Notes: generated by a model not told the origin, from the sequence alone. A stretch of DNA of 64,000 bases from an uncultured Akkermansia sp. (GCA_904501975.1 CAJGCZ010000006.1:1-64000); one strand, 5' to 3'. Counted from the first letter of the stretch, positions 25,347 through 35,825 are shown. Translations and numbers: made by a program.

Positions 25347-27596
25347 ATGAAACGCGGATTTTTTACAGGATTAATCATGGCCTTGAGCTGTGGCTGGCTG
25401 AGTGCAGCAGAAACGGCGCAAAAACCGAATATCATCTTGGTATTGGTTGATGATATGGGCTGGGGAGATTTGGGGCTTAACCAACCTGCGGAACATGCAG
25501 GCACCCCTCGCATTGATACCCCTGTTTTAGATAAACTGGCTACGGAAGGCGCCCAGCTGCGTCGGCACTACACCTGCGCCCCGGTATGCGCCCCTGCCCG
25601 TGCTTCCCTGTTCACCGGTTTGCACCAAGGGCATGCCGAAGTGATACGCAACAACAGTTTTGATGCCGCGCTGGAGAATAGCCACACCTTAGCCAGTGTG
25701 TTGAAAGCTGCCGGTTACAGCACGGCACTGATTGGAAAATGGGGCATTGGCGGCGGCCAGGAAAGCGGCGGCACCCCCACCACCTGCCCGGCCTGGCCTA
25801 CCAAACGCGGATTTGACTTTTTCTTTGGCTATAACAATCACCTGGCCGGTCACCGCCATTATCCGAAAGAAGAGAGCAATGCCGACCCGGAAACCCACCG
25901 CAATGCCGTGTGGGATGGCGACAACATGATTACAGATGCGTTGGATGGCTGCTATTGCACGGATTTGTTTACGGCACGAGCCAAGAAGTGGATTGTAGAC
26001 CAAAAGGCGGCAGATAAAGATAAGCCCATTTTCCTTGCCTTAACCTATGTTGCCCCGCATGCACGTCTTGGGATTCCGGCCGGAGAATATCCTGCCGGAG
26101 GTGGGCTGAATGGTGGTGTGCAGTGGCTGGGTGAGCCCGGAAAGATGATTAACACAGCCCGCCCCGACAGTTGGGACTCATTCATCCACCCGCAATACCG
26201 CAACGCTTGGACGGAATACGCCCAACAGCGCTACGGCAACAATGCCGGTCACAAACTGATGACAGCACGCCGCCATGCTTCCATGATTACACGCGTGGAT
26301 GAATCGTTGGGAGACTTGGTGAAGCTGTGCGAAGACTTGGGCATGGCCGAAAATACCGTGATTATCTTCACCAGCGACAATGGCTGCCATGACGAGCCCG
26401 GTGCCGTGGGCGGATTCAACGGCCACCCTGCTCCGGCGCAAGATCCGTCCTTCTTCCGCAGCTACGGCAACCACGATGGCATTAAGCGCGACGTGTTTGA
26501 CGGCGGCCTGCGCGTGCCCTGTGTGGTTTACGCACCCGGCCTCATCAAGAGCGGATTGGTAAGCAACACGCCCACGCAGTTCCAGGACTGGATGGCGACC
26601 GTGGCAGATTTGGCTGATGTGCCTGTGCCCGCCCGTTGCGATGGGCGCTCACTGCTGCCCTTGCTGCAAGGTAATGACAGCCTGAGCCAAGCCCCCGGCC
26701 GCGTGCTCTATGCCGAATACGCTTTTGGTGGCGGCATGGCACAATACCGCGATTATACGGCCAACAAGAAGGGCCGCGTGCGTGGTGAGCAGCAAGTGCT
26801 CATCTTCTTTGATAACCGCAGCAACCGCTGGCTTAAGGCGATTCGCACAGGTGTTAAAACCGGAGAGGAAACATGGGAACTGTTCGACACCGAGGCCGAC
26901 CCGCATGAAAGCACCCCCCTTCCCGAAGGCAATTCTCCGCAGATGCAACAACAGCTCACAGCCATGGCCTTGTGGAATCGCCGCGCTTACGATTACCACC
27001 GCGACCCGCAGGCCCCGCAGCGCCGTAACCCCTGCGGCGGGTTCCGTAGCTACGACATGAACCTCGTACCCGCTGTGGCTGGGTTGCAGGCCTCGGGCAT
27101 TTACGGATTGAATATGCAGCAGGTAAAAGCTACGGCACCTTGGGCACCTGCAGCCTCAGAGCTGCCGGCAGATGCCACCTCTGCTGTGGCCCAGCCCAAC
27201 AACACCGTATTGCCTGCCGGAACCATTACCACCTTCACCGGCTACATCGATGTGCCGAATGATGGCAACCACTGGCATTTCTATCTGACTCTCAGTAAGG
27301 TGCCGGGCACCAAGGCCTTTGTAAAACTGCATAATTTCAACCTGATAGATGCCGACTTCAACTATGAGCCCGGCAGCACGGCTACGGAAAGTTCCGCTGC
27401 CAACACCGTAGAGGTGGATGCCGCCCGCACCGGTAAGAAAGGAGTGCCGCTGAAAGCCGGTAAACACCCCATCACCATTACTGTGGTGCAAGGTGAAAGT
27501 GCAGACGGAACCCTCAAGCTGGAGTGGAACCGCGGCCCGCACAACGGTAAACAAACTCCGCGTGAACTTATACCCGCAGAACGATTTACACGTTAA
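25347..27596 (+). CDS. Secreted sulfatase, formylglycine type
   Basis: Hydrolyses sulfate esters, probably on host mucin glycans. It has a signal peptide (MKRGFFTGLIMALSCGWLSA). PNIILVLVDDMGWGD supplies the metal-binding aspartates, and VCAPARASLFTG holds Cys81, the residue converted to formylglycine (CxPxR form). IGKWG and FTSDNG are further active-site segments. After the sulfatase domain (to about residue 600) comes a beta-rich C-terminal domain (650-745) resembling a PA14/carbohydrate-binding module. The ATG at 25347 is preferred, as the upstream 26 codons cover the promoter and terminator. A formylglycine-generating or anaerobic maturase is not in this window. Followed closely by an aldo/keto reductase. 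Confidence 0.93.
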   Translation: MKRGFFTGLIMALSCGWLSAAETAQKPNIILVLVDDMGWGDLGLNQPAEHAGTPRIDTPVLDKLATEGAQLRRHYTCAPVCAPARASLFTGLHQGHAEVIRNNSFDAALENSHTLASVLKAAGYSTALIGKWGIGGGQESGGTPTTCPAWPTKRGFDFFFGYNNHLAGHRHYPKEESNADPETHRNAVWDGDNMITDALDGCYCTDLFTARAKKWIVDQKAADKDKPIFLALTYVAPHARLGIPAGEYPAGGGLNGGVQWLGEPGKMINTARPDSWDSFIHPQYRNAWTEYAQQRYGNNAGHKLMTARRHASMITRVDESLGDLVKLCEDLGMAENTVIIFTSDNGCHDEPGAVGGFNGHPAPAQDPSFFRSYGNHDGIKRDVFDGGLRVPCVVYAPGLIKSGLVSNTPTQFQDWMATVADLADVPVPARCDGRSLLPLLQGNDSLSQAPGRVLYAEYAFGGGMAQYRDYTANKKGRVRGEQQVLIFFDNRSNRWLKAIRTGVKTGEETWELFDTEADPHESTPLPEGNSPQMQQQLTAMALWNRRAYDYHRDPQAPQRRNPCGGFRSYDMNLVPAVAGLQASGIYGLNMQQVKATAPWAPAASELPADATSAVAQPNNTVLPAGTITTFTGYIDVPNDGNHWHFYLTLSKVPGTKAFVKLHNFNLIDADFNYEPGSTATESSAANTVEVDAARTGKKGVPLKAGKHPITITVVQGESADGTLKLEWNRGPHNGKQTPRELIPAERFTR

Positions 27597-27623
27597 AACA
27601 GCCCACAAGCTCTCTACACAGCT

Positions 27624-28580
27624 ATGACAACAAGCATGACTTACAGAAGATGTGGGCGCAGCGGAATTTTGCTGCCGGAGATTTCCTTAGGATTATGGCA
27701 TAACTTCGGCGGCGGGGCCGATGAAGCAGTATGCCGTGCCATGATTGGGCGCGCCATGGAGTTAGGCGTTTGCCATTTTGATTTGGCAGATAACTACGGC
27801 CCGCCCCCCGGCAGTGCAGAAGAATGTTTCGGGCGCTTGCTGAAGAAGGATTTCAGCACCTTGCGCGATGAGATGTTTATATCCACCAAAGCAGGCCACC
27901 TTATGTGGCCCGGGGTGTATGGAGATTGGGGCTCTCGCAAGCACTTGATTTCCGGGCTGGACCAAAGCCTGCGCCGCATGCAGCTGGACTATGTGGATGT
28001 ATTCTACCACCACCGCCCCGACCCCAACACTCCGCTGGAGGAAACCATCGGTGCCTTGGCAGACATTGTGCGCAGTGGAAAAGCCTTGTACGTGGGGCTT
28101 TCCAAATATCCGGCGCCACTCTTCCGCCAAGCCTGTGCTATGCTGCGAGAGGAAAAAGTGCCGTGTCTGCTGCACCAAATACGTTACAACCTTTTGGATC
28201 GAGCCTGCGAGGCAGAAACTCTACCCGCTGTGGATGATGAGAAAACGGGCTGTATCGTCTTCTCGCCCCTTGCTCAAGGCATGCTCACGGGCAAATATCT
28301 CAACGGCACCCTGCCTGCTACATCTCGCGCAGCAGACACAAGCTCCGTATTCCTGAATGAGGAAAAAGTGAAGGCTGATATGGAGGCCATCCGCAAGCTT
28401 CAGGATATTGCAGACCGGGCCGGGATTCCGCTCACGGAATTGTCGCTTCGTTGGTTGTTGCGTCGAAAAGAAGTAACATCCGTACTCATAGGCGCTCGCA
28501 CGGTAGAACAGCTGGAGCAATGCGCTGCGGCAGCAGGCAAGGACCCCTTGCCGGATGATGTTCTGCAAGCCATTGGCTAA
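27624..28580 (+). CDS. Aldo/keto reductase, YghZ/Gpr-like
   Basis: An NADPH-dependent carbonyl reductase of 318 residues. HFDLADNYGPPPGSAEE closely resembles the E. coli YghZ (L-glyceraldehyde-3-phosphate reductase) signature and supplies Asp and the catalytic Tyr. STKAG carries the Lys, and FYHHRPD carries the His. The C-terminal IGARTVEQLEQC region binds the cofactor phosphate. YghZ-like enzymes detoxify aldehydes such as methylglyoxal; the substrate here is not certain. It starts 27 bases after the sulfatase, so cotranscription is likely, though a functional tie is not evident. Confidence 0.88.
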   Translation: MTTSMTYRRCGRSGILLPEISLGLWHNFGGGADEAVCRAMIGRAMELGVCHFDLADNYGPPPGSAEECFGRLLKKDFSTLRDEMFISTKAGHLMWPGVYGDWGSRKHLISGLDQSLRRMQLDYVDVFYHHRPDPNTPLEETIGALADIVRSGKALYVGLSKYPAPLFRQACAMLREEKVPCLLHQIRYNLLDRACEAETLPAVDDEKTGCIVFSPLAQGMLTGKYLNGTLPATSRAADTSSVFLNEEKVKADMEAIRKLQDIADRAGIPLTELSLRWLLRRKEVTSVLIGARTVEQLEQCAAAAGKDPLPDDVLQAIG

Positions 28581-28603
28581 GTACACATTACTTTCAACAC
28601 AAA

Positions 28604-28643
28604 CAGCAGCGCAGCGGCTCATACCTTGCCGTTTGCGCTGCTG
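28604..28643. other. Hairpin between the aldo/keto reductase and hpt genes
   Basis: cagcagcgca (28604-28613) pairs with tgcgctgctg (28634-28643). No T run follows, so it is not a typical intrinsic terminator. No other clear signal was found in 28581-28717. Confidence 0.4.
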
Positions 28644-28717
28644 ATGCTTCTAGATTTGGCCGTTGCGCGTGACTCGAAGACCGGCGCCGCAGTTTCAAAC
28701 AACTTCTATTTTCAAAC

Positions 28718-29230
28718 ATGACAATCCATACACTTTACACAGAGGAGCAGGTGCAGGCTGCTGTTAAATGCGTTGCAGAACAGGTGCAGAATCATTTTGG
28801 GGGCGATGAGCCCGTTGTAGCCCTCTGCTTATTGAATGGCGCTATTTGGTATGCAGCTGATTTGCTGCGTCGGCTCCCCGATAACTTTGAGTTGCAGACC
28901 ATCCGCATCTCCAGCTACGAGGGAACAGATAGCACCGGCAAACTCAAGTGGCACAATGCCCTGCCCGATTGCAATGGCAAACGCGTATTGGTTATTGATG
29001 ACGTGTTGGACACCGGCCTGACCATGAAAGAAGTTTGCGAAACACTGCGCGCCAATGGTGCCACAATGGTGGCTTCCACTGTTGCTATCACTAAGAGCGG
29101 CCGGAGAGAGCACGATTGTGAGGCCGACTTCTGCGCTCTGCATTGCGACAACCTTTTCCTGGTAGGTTATGGTCTGGACTTCAACGGGAAGTACCGTAAC
29201 CTTCCTTTCATCGGATATATTGAAAGCTGA
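28718..29230 (+). CDS. hpt: Hypoxanthine phosphoribosyltransferase
   Basis: Salvages hypoxanthine and guanine to IMP and GMP using PRPP. The 170 residues are typical. VALCLLNGAIWYAADLLRR is the pyrophosphate-loop region. RVLVIDDVLDTGLTM is the PRPP-binding motif with its acidic pair. FLVGYGLDFNGKYRNLPFIG is the C-terminal base-binding segment characteristic of HPRT. The gene is alone, with a strong bidirectional terminator after it that separates it from the converging infC. Confidence 0.93.
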   Translation: MTIHTLYTEEQVQAAVKCVAEQVQNHFGGDEPVVALCLLNGAIWYAADLLRRLPDNFELQTIRISSYEGTDSTGKLKWHNALPDCNGKRVLVIDDVLDTGLTMKEVCETLRANGATMVASTVAITKSGRREHDCEADFCALHCDNLFLVGYGLDFNGKYRNLPFIGYIES

Positions 29231-29262
29231 CAGATATTAACACCGCATATCGCCGGTTATCA

Positions 29263-29311
29263 AACTAAAAAAGAACCACTCTGCATCACACAGAGTGGTT
29301 CTTTTTTAGTT
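29263..29311. terminator. Bidirectional terminator between hpt and infC
   Basis: aactaaaaaagaaccactct pairs with agagtggttcttttttagtt around an eight-base loop. T runs on both strands serve the converging hpt and infC genes. Confidence 0.93.
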
Positions 29312-29325
29312 GTTTGAAAGGAGCT

Positions 29326-29979
29326 TTATTCGTCGTCGGAAGCATCGAACTCGGCGGAATCGGCATCAAAGTCGTCCTCCTCATACTTCTTGAACTTCTT
29401 AACACGTTGGCCGGTGGGCAGCGGAGTGAGAACCATGGTAACGGTATTGCCTGCCAATTTAGCGGGCTGGTCTACCTTACCCATGGTGCGCAGGTCTTCC
29501 ACAACCTTAGCCATTACCTCCAAACCAAGTTGCTGGTGAGCATTTTCGCGACCACGGAAACGCAGTTGGAAGCGCACCTTATGACCATGATCCAAGAACT
29601 GCTCGGAGCGAGCCATCTTGACGTTATAGTCATTAACATCCGTACCGATGCGCAGTTTGATTTCCTTCATGCGCACGGCCTTAGTCTTGTTATTCTTCTG
29701 CTGCTTAGCCAACATGTACTTGTACTTACCGTAATCGATAAGACGGCATACAGGCGGATCGGCATTAGGAGCCACCTCTACGAGGTCCAACCCGATTTCC
29801 TTAGCCTTAATAAGGGCGTCGCGGGTGGACATAACACCGAGCTGCTCACCGGTAGCAGTTACAACTCGAACTCTGGGGGCACGGATGCGGTCATTGACGC
29901 GCGTCTGCGGCGTTTTGGCACTTTGCTCGCGGCGGGCGCCGCGGTTGCCGGGGTTATTATTTTTCTGTGGTGCTGACAC
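29326..29979 (-). CDS. infC: Translation initiation factor IF-3
   Basis: Binds the 30S subunit and checks start codon and initiator tRNA. Of 217 residues, the core (TRVNDRIRAPRVRVV, CRLIDYGKYKY, KEIKLRIGTDVNDYNVK, VRFQLRFRGRE) spans about 25-190. A basic N-terminal extension of about 24 residues precedes it. A very acidic tail follows, with EEDDFDADSAEFDASDDE at the end. The start codon is GTG; infC often uses a non-ATG codon because IF-3 controls its own translation. It lies 94 bases after thrS, with a hairpin between. The usual rpmI and rplT partners are missing downstream. Confidence 0.94.
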   Translation of the reverse strand: MSAPQKNNNPGNRGARREQSAKTPQTRVNDRIRAPRVRVVTATGEQLGVMSTRDALIKAKEIGLDLVEVAPNADPPVCRLIDYGKYKYMLAKQQKNNKTKAVRMKEIKLRIGTDVNDYNVKMARSEQFLDHGHKVRFQLRFRGRENAHQQLGLEVMAKVVEDLRTMGKVDQPAKLAGNTVTMVLTPLPTGQRVKKFKKYEEDDFDADSAEFDASDDE

Positions 29980-30025
29980 TTGTGTGTGTGTTTGGTGTAA
30001 TATGTGTTTTTATGGGGAGAAGCAT

Positions 30026-30049
30026 GGAGCGCTGTAGAATGAGCGCTCC
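30026..30049. other. Hairpin between thrS and infC
   Basis: ggagcgct (30026-30033) and agcgctcc (30042-30049) are perfect eight-base arms around gtagaatg. It sits in the thrS-infC leader and could influence infC translation or processing. No T run is present on the minus strand. Confidence 0.45.
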
Positions 30050-30073
30050 GCGCTTCCTGAAAATGATGATGAA

Positions 30074-32002
<1,929 letters not shown>

Positions 32003-32021
32003 AATAGTATCGTGTCCCCCT

Positions 32022-32050
32022 AATATGCCTTGAAAGCCGCAGAAAATCAA
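32022..32050 (-). promoter_or_regulatory. Candidate promoter of thrS-infC
   Basis: On the minus strand TTGATT (32050-32045), a 17-base spacer and CATATT (32027-32022). The leader is about 12 to 15 bases. Confidence 0.45.
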
Positions 32051-32095
32051 GCTTAATCAATGGCAAGCGGGGCTTTTTTTAAGATTTTCAGCGCT

Positions 32096-32980
32096 TCATC
32101 GTTTTTTGCGCTTATTTTTGTAACCGGGCAATCCGTGCTTCGAGGCACGATAATAGGTACGCAGAGAGTTGAGGCGTATTTTCAATCGACGCAGCGGTGT
32201 GGCCAGTTTATTCAACATCTTTTTCGCCCCCTTCATCTTTTTAGGCGAGAAACTGTTTGCAGCAGCTACACCTTCAGCAGCGTTCAACCCAATATCGGAA
32301 ACCCCGTCCCGTTGATGGAATAAAATAGGGTCGAGCACATAAACATTCACATTCGGCCAAAACGGAACGAAATCACGATACAACACATCCACCGCTCGGT
32401 ATTTTGCCAACCATTCCCAAATATCATCGTCATTCGTCGGGAAGACATTCAGCAACGGCTCATACAAATCAGCAGAAACAATATACGCATGAGCCGCAAT
32501 AACGCCATCAGTCCGCCACAGCGCAGCTTCGCCATTCTGTGCTATCACCTTACCGCGAGGCTCAGGCTTGTTATAACCGGCATAAAATAAATATGCACCT
32601 GTTTTATTTTTAAGAAACTCCGTCACCAACGGGATAGCATCTTCTGAGGGCTCCAGGCAGACGTCATCCTCAAAGATTAACACATTGCGCCAGCCCTTAT
32701 TACGAGCATGAGCAATGGCATTGCGGTGAGATAAGGCACAACCGCCGGTGCCGCCCCAAAAACGGGCACGCTCGCCGGTTTTCTCTGTAAACCACGGAGC
32801 TTTGCCGTATGAAGGCAATTCTCTACCGGCAACAGCGCTGATTCGCTCCAATTTTTCAGCAGGCAAGTGCACGCCCACCGTACTCATGAAGTGCTCGTAA
32901 CGCTCCGGGCTGGAATCCATGTTAATAACAAGAATTCCATCAATTTGAGCATATAACTCAGCAAGCGCAGAAGACAGCAT
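32096..32980 (-). CDS. Glycosyltransferase family 25 protein
   Basis: Predicted to transfer a sugar in lipopolysaccharide or surface-glycan assembly. Of 294 residues, GILVINMDSSPERY, then GGCALSHRNAIAHA and VLIFEDDV (the metal-binding acidic motif) are the three GT25 hallmarks. The C-terminus is strongly basic (KRRLKIRLN...KNKRKKR), suiting a membrane-peripheral enzyme. It is the last gene of a compact cluster with a cupin, a nucleotidyltransferase and a kinase fusion. Its donor may be the sugar nucleotide those genes make; that is inference. Start at 32980, 21 bases after the cupin. Confidence 0.85.
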   Translation of the reverse strand: MLSSALAELYAQIDGILVINMDSSPERYEHFMSTVGVHLPAEKLERISAVAGRELPSYGKAPWFTEKTGERARFWGGTGGCALSHRNAIAHARNKGWRNVLIFEDDVCLEPSEDAIPLVTEFLKNKTGAYLFYAGYNKPEPRGKVIAQNGEAALWRTDGVIAAHAYIVSADLYEPLLNVFPTNDDDIWEWLAKYRAVDVLYRDFVPFWPNVNVYVLDPILFHQRDGVSDIGLNAAEGVAAANSFSPKKMKGAKKMLNKLATPLRRLKIRLNSLRTYYRASKHGLPGYKNKRKKR

Positions 32981-33001
32981 TGTTTAATAGAAAATTAAGC
33001 T

Positions 33002-33373
33002 TTACTCTCTACCGTAATCATCGGTAAAGCGTTCAATATCGTCTTCTGACAAGATATCCCCCAGCTGCACCTCAATCAAGGCAAGCGGGCCGGAATGCTC
33101 ATTGCTCAGGCGATGAATACCACGGCGCGGAATCATGATAGATTCGCCCACCTCCAGCGTTGTCACATTGCCATCGCAATAGGCCGTAGCAACACCCTCG
33201 GTGATAATCCAGCGTTCCGTTCTGTGCAAATGGCGCTGCAAAGAAAGGCGCTCACCGGGATAGACGAGAATTTTCTTTACGACAACGTGAGACTGTTTAT
33301 CCAGCACCTTCCAGGTGCCCCACGGTCTTTCCCCCTCGTCACCAACCTCGTATTTAATACCGTTCGCACTCAT
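33002..33373 (-). CDS. Mannose-6-phosphate isomerase type II-like cupin
   Basis: A 123-residue single-domain cupin. RPWGTWKVLDK, VKKILVYPGERLSLQRHLHRTERWIITEG and IPRRGIHRLSN match the C-terminal isomerase domain of ManC-type bifunctional proteins. The histidine pair and Glu (Q-R-H-L-H-R-T-E) serve as metal ligands. It probably interconverts a hexose or heptose phosphate. It overlaps the upstream nucleotidyltransferase by four bases (ATGA), a sign of translational coupling, so it should act in the same pathway. Confidence 0.85.
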   Translation of the reverse strand: MSANGIKYEVGDEGERPWGTWKVLDKQSHVVVKKILVYPGERLSLQRHLHRTERWIITEGVATAYCDGNVTTLEVGESIMIPRRGIHRLSNEHSGPLALIEVQLGDILSEDDIERFTDDYGRE

Positions 33374-33789
33374 TTTTTCAGGGTTTCACGTATACTGGTG
33401 GTAGAGCGCACCGGCAAATTGCCGTGCGGTATGCGAGAACTCGTCACATAACGAATTCCCTTCGATTCGACAAAAGCCTTCTTATCATCGCTTGTGCCAT
33501 CAGCATTCACGAAGAAGATATCGGGTTTCACCTCATCCAACAAAGGAGCAAAATCAAGAATCTTGCCGGTATCGGGCCCGATATAAACTTTTTTGACAAA
33601 CTTAATAGACTCGAGCATATATTTACGCTCGTTCTCATTGTACATTGTTTCGCGATTTTTCAGCATGCGCACCGTCTCGTCGGAACCGAGAGACACATAC
33701 ACATCACCATAACTTGCAGCCTCCTCCAAAAAGGCAATATGGCCGCTATGCAATACATCAAAACAACCGGATACAAAAACTTTTGGCAT
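33370..33789 (-). CDS. Cytidylyltransferase-like sugar/polyol nucleotidyltransferase
   Basis: 139 residues of the TagD/RfaE C-domain fold. FVSGCFDVLHSGHI carries the HxGH motif (His14, His17). RSTTSIRETLKK at the end corresponds to the second nucleotide-binding motif (RTxGISTT-like). It attaches CMP or AMP to a phosphorylated sugar or polyol; which one is not determinable. The ATG at 33789 is chosen because the longer frame runs into the end of the preceding gene. It is similar to the N-terminal half of the adjacent fusion protein, with which it shares KVFVSGxFxVLHxGHI. Confidence 0.85.
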   Translation of the reverse strand: MPKVFVSGCFDVLHSGHIAFLEEAASYGDVYVSLGSDETVRMLKNRETMYNENERKYMLESIKFVKKVYIGPDTGKILDFAPLLDEVKPDIFFVNADGTSDDKKAFVESKGIRYVTSSRIPHGNLPVRSTTSIRETLKK

Positions 33790-33802
33790 AACTGAATAAA
33801 AA

Positions 33803-34966
33803 TTAGAAATTATCTTTATGCACATTTTGTTTGTGCAAACGCTCAAGATATTCGGGAGCCCACGGCACCTGCTCATCCTTTCCGAAGGTTCGGCAATAGG
33901 GCTCAATCGGATAGAGATATGGACAGGAAGCTAAGGCAGCAGCGCGGTCCTCCTCAGATTCGTAAAGATACAGAGCATAACCGCCGTGGCCACCGCCGCA
34001 GTACTTGTGAGCAAGCGAGGCACCGATACTCTCCAGCGGAGCCATACCTTCCTCCAGCTGCAACTGGTAACTTAATTGCACACCCACAGCAAGCACGGTC
34101 ACATCTTGCTCCAACACGCCCATTCGCGCCACGCGGGCAGCCTTGGCAATCTTTCTGAAATTACGCTGCAAGCCGGCCAAACCGGGCGTATTGTGCTTAA
34201 TGCGCGTATCATATATCGCCATGCGACCTTGAAGAAAATCACCGGTATTCTTGAAATCTAGCACAGGATAACGCCCGGACTGCCATACACAGGCACCGGT
34301 TTCGGCAATAACCGCAGGGTCTTGCCAACCCACGCCCAAGCCCAATTCAGAACTTACGGGGTCCCAACCGTTGAGCACGCTCCAGCCACCGCTGCCGCCC
34401 ATACCGGCACCCTGGCGGTATTTCCATTCCTTGAGAGACACCGTGGGAGACACCGCACAATTAACGACGTATTCTCCCGGGATGGCATTTTCAGGCACAT
34501 CCAGCCAACCGCCGGCAAAATCCACACGCAAAGGCACATGGCGCGGCGCACGAATGCGGGCTACCACCTCGGAACTGGTGGTATTTTTACCTTCAGGCAG
34601 CGTCTTTTCCAGCACCACCAAACGAGCCCCAACCTCATCACAAAGCCGCTGCTTGGCTTCCACGTACAAATCATCCGTAGTAACAGCCAGAATATCCGGC
34701 TTCAGCTCCACGAATGCAGAGCGGAATGACTGTTCGGCATCCTCATCCGTGGAAAGCACAACCTCATCAATATAGGAAATAGAACGCAACAAGGCCAATT
34801 TATCAGCATCCTCCAAAACGGATTTCTTGTTGTAAAGGTTCCAGAGCAAATCTGCCGGAGGGAAAGAAACGATAAGGTAATCACCCAACGCACGAGCATC
34901 CTTAAAGAACTGAATATGCCCGGCATGCAACACGTTAAATGCACCTGAAACGAAAACCTTGGTCAT
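33803..34966 (-). CDS. Fusion of a nucleotidyltransferase and a GHMP-type sugar kinase
   Basis: 387 residues with two domains. Residues 1-135 are a cytidylyltransferase-like domain (KVFVSGAFNVLHAGHI, His14/His17). Residues about 145-387 are a GHMP kinase-like domain of the HddA/fucokinase type: HVPLRVDFAGGWLDVP, then the glycine-rich MGGSGGWS, and KYCGGGHGGYAL at the C-terminal phosphate-binding motif. The pair would phosphorylate and then activate a sugar, similar in logic to heptose or fucose activation. The kinase half is short (about 240 residues), so activity needs testing. It heads the four-gene cluster; the next gene starts 13 bases on. Confidence 0.82.
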   Translation of the reverse strand: MTKVFVSGAFNVLHAGHIQFFKDARALGDYLIVSFPPADLLWNLYNKKSVLEDADKLALLRSISYIDEVVLSTDEDAEQSFRSAFVELKPDILAVTTDDLYVEAKQRLCDEVGARLVVLEKTLPEGKNTTSSEVVARIRAPRHVPLRVDFAGGWLDVPENAIPGEYVVNCAVSPTVSLKEWKYRQGAGMGGSGGWSVLNGWDPVSSELGLGVGWQDPAVIAETGACVWQSGRYPVLDFKNTGDFLQGRMAIYDTRIKHNTPGLAGLQRNFRKIAKAARVARMGVLEQDVTVLAVGVQLSYQLQLEEGMAPLESIGASLAHKYCGGGHGGYALYLYESEEDRAAALASCPYLYPIEPYCRTFGKDEQVPWAPEYLERLHKQNVHKDNF

Positions 34967-35023
34967 ATATGCAAATTGAAAATTGAGAGAGAAGAGAAAA
35001 AGAACCGACTACGAAAATCATGC

Positions 35024-35386
35024 TTAGCGCCCGCGCACCGCTCCCGGCAGCGCCGCCATTTGCTTCCACTTACGGCGCACCCACGGGGTTAACAAAAACA
35101 CGGCACACTTAGCCAAATAGTACATTTTTTTGTTACGCTTGGGAGAAAGAAAGGCATCCACCACGCCGGTATCCCGACGAAAAGCGCGAGTAAAGAGCCC
35201 CACCACTAAAGATACACCCCCGGCAACAACACCACGGCTCAGCAAACTTTTACTTTGCTGCACTCCTTGTTTACAGGCAAGTACACTCTTCTGCAGCTCA
35301 GCCGCAGAAGACAGGATTTGCACGCGCTCCTGAGCAATCTGCATCAGGAGTTCGTTTTTTCTTTGTTGAGCAAGATATTGAGACAT
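35024..35386 (-). CDS. YqjK-like small protein
   Basis: 120 residues. The opening MSQYLAQQRKNELLMQIAQER and a Gln/Lys-rich helix are followed by one hydrophobic segment (VVAGGVSLVVGLFTRAF) and a basic tail. This matches the general shape of YqjK, the third member of the E. coli yqjD-yqjE-yqjK set. Sequence similarity is low, and position is the stronger argument. The start at 35386 overlaps the yqjE-like gene by 43 bases. Role unknown; the set is linked to membrane-associated ribosome dormancy in E. coli. Confidence 0.6.
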   Translation of the reverse strand: MSQYLAQQRKNELLMQIAQERVQILSSAAELQKSVLACKQGVQQSKSLLSRGVVAGGVSLVVGLFTRAFRRDTGVVDAFLSPKRNKKMYYLAKCAVFLLTPWVRRKWKQMAALPGAVRGR

Positions 35387-35787
35387 TCCCAATCTTTCTG
35401 TAATTCCTGACGAGTAACGGGGGCTACCGCAGCAGACTTCCTGCTCCATGCGGCCAGCAACAACACTCCTCCCATTACTACATTAAAAAGACCTACAAGC
35501 CCTACGGCCCACAACCAAGAGCCCAACAACGCCTGTAACAGCAGGCAAACAAACACACAGGCAGCAAGATAGGAAAAGAAGAAAAAGAAACAGGCCGCCG
35601 CCAATAAAGACAAACGAGCCCGTTGCTGCCCGATATACTCGCCCAGCTCCAAACGCAACAATGCCAAAAGTGAGCCGGCATGGTTAACAATATACCGCAC
35701 CGTCTTTTTAGCATCAGAAAGCGCACTGCCACCCTGCTCTTGCAGGGTGGTCAGCACCTTAGGTTTCATGAATGAAAATATTGACAT
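35344..35787 (-). CDS. YqjE-like membrane protein (phage holin 3_6 superfamily)
   Basis: 147 residues. A helical N-terminus leads to two adjacent hydrophobic hairpins (LLAAACFFFFFSYLAACVFVCLLLQ and LWAVGLVGLFNVVMGGVLLLAAW), followed by a charged C-terminal helix. This is the layout of the Actinobacterial holin-X/holin 3_6 group that includes E. coli YqjE. It is 38 bases after the yqjD-like gene. A second in-frame ATG at 35769 is possible. Function is not established; it is probably not a lysis protein. Confidence 0.7.
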   Translation of the reverse strand: MSIFSFMKPKVLTTLQEQGGSALSDAKKTVRYIVNHAGSLLALLRLELGEYIGQQRARLSLLAAACFFFFFSYLAACVFVCLLLQALLGSWLWAVGLVGLFNVVMGGVLLLAAWSRKSAAVAPVTRQELQKDWECLNILLNKEKTNS

Positions 35788-35825
35788 GAACGAGCCCGAT
35801 ATTTAATATCGGCACCCGCAGCGCA

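Noticed and set aside
34967..35023. Terminator between the yqj-like trio and the sugar cluster
   Set aside because: No stem with a T run was found in the 57-base gap, so readthrough from the trio into the cluster cannot be excluded.
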